64,000 nucleotides of DNA from Hyphococcus sp. (GCA_021776415.1 JAJFFY010000081.1:1-64000); one strand, 5' to 3'. Positions 37,560 to 47,069 are shown, counted from the stretch's first letter. Translations and numbers: made by a program. The notes: a model not told the origin generated them from the letters alone.

Positions 37560-40145
37560 ATGGCTGGGCGAGCGACCACTGTGATTGCGTTGAGCCTGCG
37601 CGGAGTTGTCGCCTTCGTCGCCTGGCTTTGCATTGTTGCGGCCGCAGGGATTGCTTTGTCACCGGCGAACGCCGCTGGCGCGCTCAATGTCGGCCTCCAG
37701 CTTGAGCCGCCCAATCTCGATCCGACCAGCGGCGCGGCGGCGGCGATTGATGACATTGTCTACGCTAATGTTTTTGAAGGGCTGACCCGGATCACCGAAG
37801 ACGGCAATGTCGCGCCGGCGCTGGCTACGCGCTGGACCATATCCGCAGACGGACGGATTTACGAATTTAAGCTTCGCCGCAATGTGCGTTTTCATGACGG
37901 CTCAGATTTTGGCGCCGACGATGTCGTCTTCACTTTTGATCGCGCTCGAAGTGCAACATCGACTAACGCCCAGCGGCCAATTTTTGAGCGCATTGAAACC
38001 GTGACGGCGGTTAATCCGTTCACGGTTCGCATCACCTTAAAAGAACCGCTCGGCGCCTTTCCGATTTATCTCGGTTGGGGCGATGCTGTGATAGTTGCGC
38101 AAAACAGCGCCGCGAGTAATGCAACCCACCCGATCGGGACCGGGCCGTTCAAATTTCAACGCTGGCGCAAGGGCGCCTCGGTCACGCTTGTGCGCAATGA
38201 AAACTATTGGGGCGCACGCGCGCATCTTGATCAAATCAACTTCATTTTCATCCCCGATCCGACCGCCGCCTTCGCCGCACTGATGGCTGGCGATGTCGAT
38301 GGCTTTCCCAATTACCCGGCGGCGGAAAACCTGGCGCTAATCGAAAGAGATCAACGATTTCAAATCGTTTTCGGCGCCGGCGAAGGTGAAATGTTAGTCG
38401 CGATAAACAACGCTAAGGCGCCTTTTAACGATATTCGCATCCGCCGTGCGCTGAATTATGCGATCGACAAGCAGGCGGTGATCGACGCTGGCCTGTTCGG
38501 TTACGGCACGCCCCTCGGCAGCCATTTCTCGCCACATCATCCGGCCTATATCGACCTTTCAAATCGCTACGCCTACGCCCCGGTGCAAGCGCGCCGCGTT
38601 CTCACTGATGCGGGCTTTGCCGACGGCTTTACAACAACACTGACCCTGCCGCCGCCGGCATATGCGCGGCGCGGCGGCGAGATTATCGCCGCACAGCTGG
38701 AGGCTGTCGGCATCGATGTGACGATCCGCAATCTTGAATGGGCGCAGTGGCTTGAACAGGTGTTTTCAAACAAAGCGTATGATCTGACCATCGTCTCGCA
38801 CACCGAGCCGCTTGATATCGATATCTATGCGCGCGACGATTATTATTTTCAGTACAACAACGAAAACTTCAATCACCTAATCGCTGAATTGCGCAAGACC
38901 TCTGATGAAGCACAGCGCAACCAACTCTATGGCGAGGCGCAACGCATCCTCGCTGACGACGCCGTCAATATCTGGCTAGCCTCGTCTCCAAAGATCGCGG
39001 TGTGGTCCAAAGATGTCTCCGGCGTCTGGGCTCATGCGCCGTTGCAGGCGAATGATTTTACCAAAGCCGACATCGCCAATCGCGCGCCCGTGCTTGCTGC
39101 GGGCGAGGCAAAGCCTGCCCTGCCCGCTTTTACGATTTTGTTCGTGTTAGCGGCGGCGGCGGCCATTGCGGTGATCTATTTCAGCCGCGCCAGCCCAGCG
39201 TTTCTCGCCAGCCGCCTCGCCGGGATGGCGGCGACGCTGGCGGCCGCGTCAGTGGTCATATTTTTGCTGATCGAAGTGGCGCCGGGCGATCCGGCTGCGT
39301 ACATGATGGGCCTGAACGCCGATCCGGCGTCGATCGCGGCGCTGAAAGCCGAACTCGGCCTCAATCAGCCGGCTTATATTCGATATTTCACCTGGATCGG
39401 CGGGTTGATGACCGGTGATTTCGGCGTCAGCTACACCTATCGCGTGCCGGTCGCCGATTTGATCGCCGAGCGGTTTTGGGTGTCGCTGCCGTTGGCGATG
39501 TTGGCGTTTGTAATTTCCACAGCGATCGGCATCCCCGCCGGCGTCATGGCGGCCGCGCGTAGGGGCCGGCCCGGCGGCCGCGCCATCATTACCGCGGCGC
39601 AGGCCGGGGTCGCGGTTCCAAATTTCTGGCTGGCAATCTTGCTGGTGTTGATCTTTGCGGTCGGCATCCGATGGTTTTCCGCCGGCGGCTTTCCGGGATG
39701 GGACGCCGGGCTCCTGCCCGGACTAAAGGCGTTGTTCCTGCCGTCGATTGCACTAGCCTTGCCGCAAGCGGCGATCCTGACACAAATCATGCGCACATCA
39801 ATGCTCGATGTTATGGACAATGATTATGTCCGCACCGCGCGCGCCAAGGGCCTTTCCCAGACCCAAGTCCTGCGCCGTCATGCGCTGCGCAATGCATTGA
39901 TCCCGGTCCTGACCATTCTTGGTCTGCAATTTGGCTTTCTGCTCGCAGGCAGCATCATCGTCGAGAATGTGTTCTATCTTCCGGGCCTCGGCCGGCTGGT
40001 GTTTCAGAGCATTGTCCAGCGCGACCTGATCGTCGTTAAAAGCATCGTTATCGTTCTGGTCTTTGCGGTTATTGCGACCGCGTTTTTCATTGACCTCGCC
40101 TATGGCATCGTCGATCCGCGCCTGCGACGGCGAGGCGCATCATGA
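37560..40145 (+). CDS. fused substrate-binding protein and DppB-type permease of a peptide ABC transporter
   Basis: This 861-residue uninterrupted ORF joins two proteins that are normally separate. Residues 1-45 are a signal-like segment (ending SPANAAG). Residues about 46-520 are a family 5 solute-binding protein (LQLEPPNLDPTSGAAAAID, LATRWTISADGRIYEFKLRRNVRFHDGS, NPFTVRITLKEPLGAFP, IRRALNYAIDKQAVI). Residues about 522-541 form an extra membrane helix (FTILFVLAAAAAIAVIYF). Residues about 545-861 are a DppB-like permease (IEVAPGDPAAYMMG, YVRTARAKGLSQTQVLRRHALRNALIPV as the EAA loop). The extra helix would return the chain to the cytoplasm before the first permease helix, so the topology is sensible. 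It overlaps the next permease by ATGA. Confidence 0.92.
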   Translation: MAGRATTVIALSLRGVVAFVAWLCIVAAAGIALSPANAAGALNVGLQLEPPNLDPTSGAAAAIDDIVYANVFEGLTRITEDGNVAPALATRWTISADGRIYEFKLRRNVRFHDGSDFGADDVVFTFDRARSATSTNAQRPIFERIETVTAVNPFTVRITLKEPLGAFPIYLGWGDAVIVAQNSAASNATHPIGTGPFKFQRWRKGASVTLVRNENYWGARAHLDQINFIFIPDPTAAFAALMAGDVDGFPNYPAAENLALIERDQRFQIVFGAGEGEMLVAINNAKAPFNDIRIRRALNYAIDKQAVIDAGLFGYGTPLGSHFSPHHPAYIDLSNRYAYAPVQARRVLTDAGFADGFTTTLTLPPPAYARRGGEIIAAQLEAVGIDVTIRNLEWAQWLEQVFSNKAYDLTIVSHTEPLDIDIYARDDYYFQYNNENFNHLIAELRKTSDEAQRNQLYGEAQRILADDAVNIWLASSPKIAVWSKDVSGVWAHAPLQANDFTKADIANRAPVLAAGEAKPALPAFTILFVLAAAAAIAVIYFSRASPAFLASRLAGMAATLAAASVVIFLLIEVAPGDPAAYMMGLNADPASIAALKAELGLNQPAYIRYFTWIGGLMTGDFGVSYTYRVPVADLIAERFWVSLPLAMLAFVISTAIGIPAGVMAAARRGRPGGRAIITAAQAGVAVPNFWLAILLVLIFAVGIRWFSAGGFPGWDAGLLPGLKALFLPSIALALPQAAILTQIMRTSMLDVMDNDYVRTARAKGLSQTQVLRRHALRNALIPVLTILGLQFGFLLAGSIIVENVFYLPGLGRLVFQSIVQRDLIVVKSIVIVLVFAVIATAFFIDLAYGIVDPRLRRRGAS

Positions 40146-40984
40146 CCGGCGCCGTCTCCGCAACAAAGCGTCGAAGCGATCCCAGCTTTCTCGCCGGCGC
40201 CGCGATCACCGTGACATTCATCGCTTTGGCGTTCGCGTCCTTGGTATGGACGCCTTATGATGTCGCAGCGCTTGATATCGGGGCGCAGTTTTCCGCGCCC
40301 TCGCCCAGCCATTGGTTCGGCACCAACCATCTTGGCCGCGATGTCTTGTCGATGATCATGGTCGGCGCGCAAACCTCTATCGCGGTCGCCTTTCTGGCGG
40401 TCGGCATCGGGCTCGCCGTCGGCGTCCCGCTCGGCCTTTGCGCCGCCGCCTCTGGCGGGTTTGCCGACGAGGCGCTGATGCGCTCAGGCGATCTGATCTT
40501 TGCTTTTCCGGCGATTATCCTGGCGATTTTAATCACCGCGATCTTCGGCGCGACGGCAACCAATGCGATCATCGCGATCGGGGTTTTCAATATTCCGGTG
40601 TTTGCCCGGCTGAGCCGCGGCGCTGCCCTGCCTTTGTGGACAGCTGGCTATGTTATGGCGGCGCGCACGGTGGGAAAAAATCGCTTTGAAATTTCTGTTG
40701 AGCATATCTTCCCGAACCTCGCTCATCTTCTGATTGTTCAGGCTACGATCCAATTTTCCCTCGCCATTCTGGCCGAGGCCGGGCTTGCCTATGTCGGGCT
40801 TGGCGCTCAGCCGCCAACGCCAAGTTGGGGGCGCATGCTGGCCGAGAGCCAGACCATGGTCAGCTTTGCACCATGGCTGGTTTTATTTCCTGGCCTTGCG
40901 ATCTTTGTGTTTGTGCTCGGCTTGAACCTCCTTGGCGACGGCCTGCGTCATCGGCTGGACCCACGACGTGAGCGGGGGCATTAG
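40142..40984 (+). CDS. peptide ABC transporter permease, DppC type
   Basis: This 280-residue multi-pass protein starts in the stop of the fusion gene (ATGA). The N-terminal tail and first helix (FLAGAAITVTFIALAFASLVW) are followed by WFGTNHLGRDVLSMIMVGAQTSI, a DppC/OppC hallmark, and an EAA-like cytoplasmic loop at about residue 175 (YVMAARTVGKNRFEISVEHIFPN). It pairs with the DppB part of the fusion to form the channel. The ATPase gene begins directly after its stop. Confidence 0.93.
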   Translation: MTGAVSATKRRSDPSFLAGAAITVTFIALAFASLVWTPYDVAALDIGAQFSAPSPSHWFGTNHLGRDVLSMIMVGAQTSIAVAFLAVGIGLAVGVPLGLCAAASGGFADEALMRSGDLIFAFPAIILAILITAIFGATATNAIIAIGVFNIPVFARLSRGAALPLWTAGYVMAARTVGKNRFEISVEHIFPNLAHLLIVQATIQFSLAILAEAGLAYVGLGAQPPTPSWGRMLAESQTMVSFAPWLVLFPGLAIFVFVLGLNLLGDGLRHRLDPRRERGH

Positions 40985-42580
40985 ATGGACAAGGTGCTGG
41001 ACATCAAAGATCTGCGCTTGACGATCAACGGCGACACAACCCTCAACGGCGTCAATCTCTCGCTGGCGGCAGGAAAAATTACCGGTCTGGTCGGTCGGTC
41101 CGGCTCCGGCAAGTCGATGACCGGGCTCGCCGCCCTCGGGCTGACGCCTGCGGGCTCAGTCCTCTCGGGCGCGATTATGTTAAACGGGCATAGCTTGTTT
41201 GATCTTTCAGAGCGTGAGATGTGCGCGCTGCGCGGGCGTGATTTGGCGATGATTTTTCAAGAGCCGATGACCGCGCTCAACCCGCTGCAAACTATTGCCA
41301 CGCAGATTGCCGAGACCATCACCATTCATGGAGACACACCGAAGGCGCAAGCCCTTGATGAGGCTATCGCCTTAATGCGCCGGGTCGGGCTCGACCCCGA
41401 TGTCATCTCTCCAGGACGGTTCCCGCACGAACTTTCCGGCGGCCAACGCCAACGGGTGATGATCGCGGCGGCAGTCGCCATGAAGCCGACCGTCTTGATC
41501 GCCGACGAGCCAACCACAGCGCTCGATGTCACCACCCAGGCGGAAATTTTGAATCTGCTGCGCCGGCTGGTCAAGGAAGACGAGATTGCGCTTTTGTTTA
41601 TCACCCATGATCTGGCGGTGATTTCAAATATGGCGGACGAGATCGCGGTGATGGACAAGGGCCGTATCGTTGACACCGACACGCCAGATAATTTTTTCAA
41701 AAAAGGGCTCGGCGGCGCCCTGTCTGGCCTTGTCATCCAGTCGACAAAGAAACGCCAGGCTCAGAAGTCCTCAGCCGACTTTGAGACCGTTGTAGAAGCG
41801 CGAGATATCGTTTGCGCCTATCCGACCGCCAGGCAAAATCTGTTTACGCCCGCACCGCCGGTTCGCGCGGTGAAAGGGGTCACTTTATCACTAAAGCGCG
41901 GCGAAAATCTTGGCCTGGTCGGCGAGTCCGGATGCGGCAAGTCTACGCTCGCCAGAGCACTGTTGGGATTGCAGCCGGTAAGTGAAGGCGCGGTCGAGAT
42001 CGACGGCGTAGGTTTTGCGTCCGTCGGCAAGGCGGCCATGCGATTGATGCGCAAAAAAATACAAATCGTCTTTCAAGATCCCTATTCGAGTTTTAACCCG
42101 CGCCACAAAGTCGGAAAAATTATTGGCGAGCCGTTTCACCTGTTTGACAAACTGCCAAGCGGCGCAGAGCAGCGCGAAATGATCAGCGATGTGCTGGCCT
42201 CTGTCGGTATGGAACCGACGGATATGGAAAAATACCCGCATGAGTTTTCTGGCGGCCAGCGCCAGCGGATAGCGATTGCACGCGCGCTGATTACCGAGCC
42301 GTCGGTTATCATCCTCGATGAAGCCACTTCCGCGCTCGATGTCGGGTCGCGCAACCGGGTGCTCAACTTGTTGATGGCCCTTTCCGATCAACGCGGCGTC
42401 AGCTATCTTTTTGTCACCCATGATATGACGATTATCCGGGACGTTACCGACCGGGTGCTGGTGATGAAGGATGGACAAATTGTTGAACAAGGCGCGACCA
42501 GCGACATACTGGGCCATCCCAGCCATGACTATTCGCGCAGCCTGATTGAGGCGACCCCAAAGATAAACTGGCCGCAATGA
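40985..42580 (+). CDS. double-ATPase subunit of a peptide ABC transporter (DppD-DppF fusion)
   Basis: This 531-residue protein contains two complete nucleotide-binding domains. The first has Walker A GRSGSGKS, signature LSGGQRQRVMIA and Walker B VLIADEPT. The second has GESGCGKS, FSGGQRQRIAIA and VIILDEAT. Such two-in-one ATPases occur in YejF-like transporters. Together with the SBP-permease fusion and the DppC-like permease, it completes an importer from only three genes. The start follows the permease stop with no gap. Confidence 0.94.
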   Translation: MDKVLDIKDLRLTINGDTTLNGVNLSLAAGKITGLVGRSGSGKSMTGLAALGLTPAGSVLSGAIMLNGHSLFDLSEREMCALRGRDLAMIFQEPMTALNPLQTIATQIAETITIHGDTPKAQALDEAIALMRRVGLDPDVISPGRFPHELSGGQRQRVMIAAAVAMKPTVLIADEPTTALDVTTQAEILNLLRRLVKEDEIALLFITHDLAVISNMADEIAVMDKGRIVDTDTPDNFFKKGLGGALSGLVIQSTKKRQAQKSSADFETVVEARDIVCAYPTARQNLFTPAPPVRAVKGVTLSLKRGENLGLVGESGCGKSTLARALLGLQPVSEGAVEIDGVGFASVGKAAMRLMRKKIQIVFQDPYSSFNPRHKVGKIIGEPFHLFDKLPSGAEQREMISDVLASVGMEPTDMEKYPHEFSGGQRQRIAIARALITEPSVIILDEATSALDVGSRNRVLNLLMALSDQRGVSYLFVTHDMTIIRDVTDRVLVMKDGQIVEQGATSDILGHPSHDYSRSLIEATPKINWPQ

Positions 42581-42625
42581 GGCGGCGCATTATGATATAC
42601 GCAAATACATATCGGAGGCTCGCCA

Positions 42626-43615
42626 ATGCCCAAACCCGGCGCGCATAATCTCATCACCGACATTGCCGGCCTGACGGTTGGCAATGCGACGGATGAAAAA
42701 ATCAAAACCGGGGTCACGGTGTTACGCTGCCGCGAGCCATTTGTGGCGGCGGTTGATGTGCGCGGCGGCGCGCCCGGCGTTCGTGAGACCGATACGCTGG
42801 CGCCGGAGAACCTTGTGGGCCGCGTCGATGCGATTGTGCTGACCGGCGGTTCGGTGTTTGGTCTCGCCGCCGCCGACGGCGTCGCCAATGCATTGTCGCA
42901 TAGCGGCGTCGGTTTGAAACTTTCAGACGCCGGGCCGGCGATCCCCATCGTCCCGGCGGCGGTGCTCCATGATCTCGGCAATGACGGCGACAAAAACTGG
43001 GGGGCTATGTCACCTTACAACAAGCTGGGCGGGCAAGCGCTTGCCGCGGCGTCGGAAACATTTACGCTCGGCTCGGTCGGGGCTGGGCGCGGCGCCATGG
43101 CCGGTACCGTCAAAGGCGGCCTCGGCTCGGCGTCGATGGTCCTCAATGACGGCGTCATGGTTGGCGCGCTGGTCACGGCCAATCCGGTTGGCTCAGTATT
43201 CATGCCCGACGGCAAGACATTTTACGCCTGGCCGTGGGAGCAGGATGGAGAGTTCGGCGCGAGGCCTGTGCCGCAGGAACGCGATTGCGTCGGGCCAATC
43301 CCGCCACTGTCGCGGTTGGCGCAAACCACAAAACCGGGCGCCAATACCACCATCGCGATTGTCGCCACATCGGCGGCGCTTACCGGCGTTGAGGCCAAGC
43401 GCATCGCGATGATGGCCCATGACGGCATCGCCAGAGCCGTGCGGCCGGCGCATACGCCGCTCGATGGCGATATTGTTTTTGCAATTTCATCCGGGGCGCA
43501 GCCAATACCGGATGGAGCCGATGCGTTTCGGCCGATGATGCTCGCCGAGATTGGCGCCGCCGCCGCCGACTGTCTCGCCCGGGCGACCGCGCGCGCGGTT
43601 TACGAAGCGACCTAG
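42626..43615 (+). CDS. P1/S58 family peptidase (DmpA-like aminopeptidase)
   Basis: This 329-residue protein has GGAGG well placed before the ATG. The family layout is clear: N-terminal ITDIAGLTVGNATDEKIKTGVTVL, then VDVRGGAPGVRETDTL, LTGGSVFGLAAADGVA and GGLGSASMVLNDG, where Gly-Ser is the likely self-cleavage site and Ser the N-terminal nucleophile of the beta chain. S58 enzymes (DmpA, BapA) cleave N-terminal residues from peptides, including D- or beta-amino acid ones. It is probably co-transcribed with the ABC importer, so imported peptides may be its substrate. Confidence 0.88.
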   Translation: MPKPGAHNLITDIAGLTVGNATDEKIKTGVTVLRCREPFVAAVDVRGGAPGVRETDTLAPENLVGRVDAIVLTGGSVFGLAAADGVANALSHSGVGLKLSDAGPAIPIVPAAVLHDLGNDGDKNWGAMSPYNKLGGQALAAASETFTLGSVGAGRGAMAGTVKGGLGSASMVLNDGVMVGALVTANPVGSVFMPDGKTFYAWPWEQDGEFGARPVPQERDCVGPIPPLSRLAQTTKPGANTTIAIVATSAALTGVEAKRIAMMAHDGIARAVRPAHTPLDGDIVFAISSGAQPIPDGADAFRPMMLAEIGAAAADCLARATARAVYEAT

Positions 43616-43713
43616 CGTTAACCAACTTGCCCGTGAAATAACGAATTTCATCGGCGCCGCCGGTTCTCGGCCTGTTCCTTGAATATTAAGGAGCAGAAGC
43701 GGAACCCAAGCCC

Positions 43714-45093
43714 ATGCGCGACGTCATTCTTATCGGTTTTATCGCGTTGTGTCTCGCAACGGCGATCCGCTATCCCTTTGCGGGGCTGTTAACCTGGGCC
43801 TGGTTTACCATAATGACGCCGCATCAGGCCGCCTTCGGCGTCTTTGGCCTCCCCCTCAATCTTATCATCGCGGCGGTAACCATCACCGCCTATGTGCTTT
43901 CAAACGAGATCTCGCGCTTCAAAGTCGATGCGATCACCGGGCTCATACTGGTGTTTGCCGGCTGGCTGACGCTGTCGCAACTCTTCTCACTCGATCCGCA
44001 AAATTCTGAGCCCTATTTCGAGCGGATGATTAAAACCCTGATCTTCGTTCTCCTCTGCATCCAGATGGCGACCGACAAGCTGCGCTTTAACGCGCTGGTC
44101 TGGATCGTCGTGCTCGGCGTCGGGTTCTTCGCCGCCAAGGGCGCGGCGTTCACCTTCGCAACGTTCGGCGCCTATCGCGTGCAGGGGCTGGCGCAGACAG
44201 TTCTTGAAGATAACAACCATTTCGGTATTGCCGTCGCGACCATCCTGCCGCTGATCTTATACTTACGCGGTCAAGTGTCAGGCCTGTGGCTGCGCCGGGG
44301 TTTGCTGGCTTTGTTTTGCCTGTCGATTGTCGCGATCATCGGCACTCATTCGCGCGGCGCCTTTCTGGCGCTTCTGGCTTTTGGCGGTGTCTTCTGGTGG
44401 GGATCAAAATATAAAGTTTCAATTGTCGCTGGGCTCGCCCTGTTGATGATCCCGACCATCGCCTTCATGCCGGCCAAATGGACCGAACGCATGAGTACGA
44501 TTGGCGAGGCGACGCAAGACGCCTCGTTCATGGGTCGGGTCGACGCCTGGGTGATCAACACCAAGCTGGCGCAGGAAAACCCGTTCACCGGCGCCGGGCT
44601 TCGCAATTCCTATCAGCCAGATATCGCCAAAGAGGTGGATGCAAAACGCGCGCAAAGCGCAAAGGCGGCGCACAGTATCTATTTTGAAATCCTGGGCGGC
44701 GCGGGTTTTGTCGGGCTGGCCTTCTACCTTTCGATTTTTGCCGCCGCATTTATCGGCGCCAGGCGGGTTCTGTCTGCAAAAGCCGCCGCCCCCGCATTGG
44801 CGCCATGGCAATCGGAGTTTGCGCGCTACGCACAAATATCATTGATGGTGTTTATGGTCGGCGGCGCCTCGACATCTATGGAAATGTGGGACGGTTATTG
44901 GATTGTCATCGCGCTGATGGCCGCCCTGACGAGGATGAGCCAGACCAGCGCACGGACCGGTGCAGCTCTGGAGCAGGCGCGCAGAACCTCGTGGCGACAA
45001 CAACAACGAATTAGAGGCGTTATGGCCCGCCAAACAGCCAGCAGCCTTACGGCTTCTGCGTCGCAAAGGCTGGGCCGGTCTGATCATTACTGA
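43714..45093 (+). CDS. O-antigen-ligase-like membrane protein (exosortase-associated O-ligase type)
   Basis: This 459-residue protein has about ten transmembrane helices. It resembles the putative O-glycosylation ligases of the exosortase A group: start IRYPFAGLLTWAWFTIMTPH, the loop QGLAQTVLEDNNHFGIAVATILPLI, and TERMSTIGEATQDASFMGRVDAWVINTKLAQENPFTGAG, the usual Wzy_C/O-ligase signature. It would polymerise or attach glycans in the periplasm. No exosortase or other glycan genes are nearby. Its last 47 bp overlap the convergent CDF gene. Confidence 0.8.
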   Translation: MRDVILIGFIALCLATAIRYPFAGLLTWAWFTIMTPHQAAFGVFGLPLNLIIAAVTITAYVLSNEISRFKVDAITGLILVFAGWLTLSQLFSLDPQNSEPYFERMIKTLIFVLLCIQMATDKLRFNALVWIVVLGVGFFAAKGAAFTFATFGAYRVQGLAQTVLEDNNHFGIAVATILPLILYLRGQVSGLWLRRGLLALFCLSIVAIIGTHSRGAFLALLAFGGVFWWGSKYKVSIVAGLALLMIPTIAFMPAKWTERMSTIGEATQDASFMGRVDAWVINTKLAQENPFTGAGLRNSYQPDIAKEVDAKRAQSAKAAHSIYFEILGGAGFVGLAFYLSIFAAAFIGARRVLSAKAAAPALAPWQSEFARYAQISLMVFMVGGASTSMEMWDGYWIVIALMAALTRMSQTSARTGAALEQARRTSWRQQQRIRGVMARQTASSLTASASQRLGRSDHY

Positions 45094-46042
45094 CGGTATT
45101 GTCGCTCGCAACACGCAGCAAGCTCGGCGCCGACGACAAATCATCGGGTTGCTTATCCTGGTCCGGGCATTCCCCGCCAACTTCAACCTGAATGGTCGAA
45201 TGATGGATGTCGTATTTCTGATCGAGATATTGCTTGGCGGCGGCAAGCGCAGCGGCGGCGTCGGCGGCGTTATCCACGCACGCATGAAGCGTCAGCCGCG
45301 GCTGGTCTGGCGTAATCTGCGAGATCTGAACGTGATGGACGTTGCGGATCAAGGGCGATGCTTTTTTTAGCCCTTCGGCAAGCTCGGCAACGTCAATATC
45401 TGACGGCGCGCCCTCCAGCAAAATGAAGCCGGATTCGCGCACCAGACGAAATGCGGAGACGCCAATCAAGCATGCAACCAGCAACGACAATAGCGGGTCA
45501 ATCTGCATCCAGCCGGTAGTCCAGATAACGACAGCGGCAATGATGGCGGCGACCGATCCCATCAGATCGCCGATCACATGTAACAGCGCGCCGCGCATAT
45601 TAAGATCGCGCTCGCCCGGCGAATGTAGAATGAAAAACGCAACCACATTGGCGGCAAGGCCAATGACCGCGACCCCCAACATCAACGGCGCGTCAACCTC
45701 AATCGGATTGAGCGATCGCCGGATCGCCTCAAACACAATCCACGCCAGCAACACCGCCATCAAAATGCCGTTGACAAAAGCGGACAGAACCTGAGCCCGG
45801 CGATAACCAAAATGTAATTTTTTATCCGCCGGGCGAGCGGCCAGCAATTGTGCGCTGGCGGCCAGCGCCAGGGCGAAGCCATCCGTCAGCATGTGGGTCG
45901 CATCGGCCAATAAAGCCAGCGATCCTGACAATACTCCGCCAATAATCTCGACGAGCATAAAGACAACGATAACGCCCAAAGCCCACAAAAGGCGGCGAGT
46001 ATTGTTGTTTTCTTTCAACTGGTGGTGGTCGCAATCAGCCAC
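45047..46042 (-). CDS. cation diffusion facilitator (Zn/Co/Cd exporter, CzcD/ZitB type)
   Basis: This 331-residue protein starts at a GTG (complementary to 46040-46042). An N-terminal His-containing tail (DCDHH) is followed by six membrane helices with the metal sites HMLTD in helix II and HVIGD in helix V. A C-terminal cytoplasmic domain (about residues 210-300) ends in a hydrophilic tail. It exports divalent metal by proton antiport. It is divergent from a ZIP importer gene, which suggests a common zinc-homeostasis function. Confidence 0.93.
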   Translation of the reverse strand: MADCDHHQLKENNNTRRLLWALGVIVVFMLVEIIGGVLSGSLALLADATHMLTDGFALALAASAQLLAARPADKKLHFGYRRAQVLSAFVNGILMAVLLAWIVFEAIRRSLNPIEVDAPLMLGVAVIGLAANVVAFFILHSPGERDLNMRGALLHVIGDLMGSVAAIIAAVVIWTTGWMQIDPLLSLLVACLIGVSAFRLVRESGFILLEGAPSDIDVAELAEGLKKASPLIRNVHHVQISQITPDQPRLTLHACVDNAADAAAALAAAKQYLDQKYDIHHSTIQVEVGGECPDQDKQPDDLSSAPSLLRVASDNTVSNDQTGPAFATQKP

Positions 46043-46203
46043 ACGCCCGTCCTGTTATTTCGTTGCCGATGTTCAGGTATTACCTTCGCTGGACAATACT
46101 CCGCCTTGTTCGCGAAGGGCAAGCAACCTGCACAATCGACACGGGAATATCTGCATTTGAGCAATTTTCATAACGTTCTTTTAACCGGTAAAAATAGTGA
46201 CGT

Positions 46204-46224
46204 GATAACATTTTAATTGCTATC
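46204..46224. promoter_or_regulatory. candidate operator palindrome upstream of the ZIP gene
   Basis: A 21-bp imperfect palindrome starts GATAACATT and ends TGCTATC, with 8 of 10 arm positions paired. It lies 62 bp upstream of the ZIP start between divergent metal-transporter genes. Its size and AT-rich centre fit a Fur/Zur-family site, but I cannot assign the regulator. Confidence 0.35.
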
Positions 46225-46286
46225 TTGCCTCTTTGGGACCATTGCCAATGGCGACGGTCGCACGCGCCTTGAAGGGATAACGCATT

Positions 46287-47036
46287 TTGTTTGGGGAATT
46301 GCAGGCCATTCCTGGCTTGGGGGCAAGTATTGTTGCCGCCGCTATAAGCCTGGCCGGCGTTATGGCGATCGCCGCGTTTGGCGCGGCGGCCCAGCGTAAC
46401 AGCGCCTATATTTCCGCCTTCGCAGTTGGATTGCTTACCGTCAGCGTCTTGTTTCATTTACTGCTTGAAGCACTCAACATTTCGTTCAATGCACTCGGTT
46501 GGGTTGCTGGCGGGTTTGCCTTGATGGTGCTTATCGGAATCAGTGTTCAGACCGCCGTCAACCGCCGCGCAGACGGCGCCGCCCTCACCTTCGGCTATGC
46601 GTCCATTATCGCCCTTGCAGCACATTCGACCCTCGACGGATTTATTTATGCGGCGGCTTTCCAGAACGAGACCTTTACCGGCTGGCTGGCTGTTGGCGGT
46701 TTGTTGTTTCATGAATTTCCCGAAGGCGTCATCGCGTTCTTTCTGTTGAGCGAGGCGGGAATGCGGCGGGCAAGCGCAACCTTGCTGGCGTTTTTTGCCG
46801 CAGGCGGAACAACCGTACTCGGAACATTAGGCGCCAGCTCGCTCCTGGACACAGCTGAGGTTATTCCGATGACAGCATTGTTGGGCGGCGCGGCGGGCGC
46901 TTTGTCCTATGTATTAATCTTTCACCTCGCGCCCCACGCACTCAAGGCGCCAAGCAAAGGTGGCTTTAGAGCCGTCAGCTTTGGCGTTGTGATTGGCGTC
47001 ATTGGCGTGATTTTAAATACGTTTGGCGGGTACTGA
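46287..47036 (+). CDS. ZIP family metal transporter
   Basis: This 249-residue protein has about seven to eight membrane helices. The ZIP metal motifs are in helices IV and V: AAHSTLDGFIYAAAF and LLFHEFPEGVIAFFLL (HExPEG). The start is a TTG at 46287, preceded by AAGGG; no closer ATG fits the first helix. ZIP proteins import zinc or other divalent metals. It is paired head-to-head with the CDF exporter. Confidence 0.85.
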   Translation: MFGELQAIPGLGASIVAAAISLAGVMAIAAFGAAAQRNSAYISAFAVGLLTVSVLFHLLLEALNISFNALGWVAGGFALMVLIGISVQTAVNRRADGAALTFGYASIIALAAHSTLDGFIYAAAFQNETFTGWLAVGGLLFHEFPEGVIAFFLLSEAGMRRASATLLAFFAAGGTTVLGTLGASSLLDTAEVIPMTALLGGAAGALSYVLIFHLAPHALKAPSKGGFRAVSFGVVIGVIGVILNTFGGY

Positions 47037-47069
47037 CTGGGCGCCAAATGATCGCGTCAGCCAAAAAAC

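Noticed and set aside
39050-39250. Fusion of SBP and permease as a frameshift artefact
   Set aside because: The frame is continuous with sensible coding sequence, and an extra membrane helix suited to the topology lies at the junction, so a real fusion is more likely.
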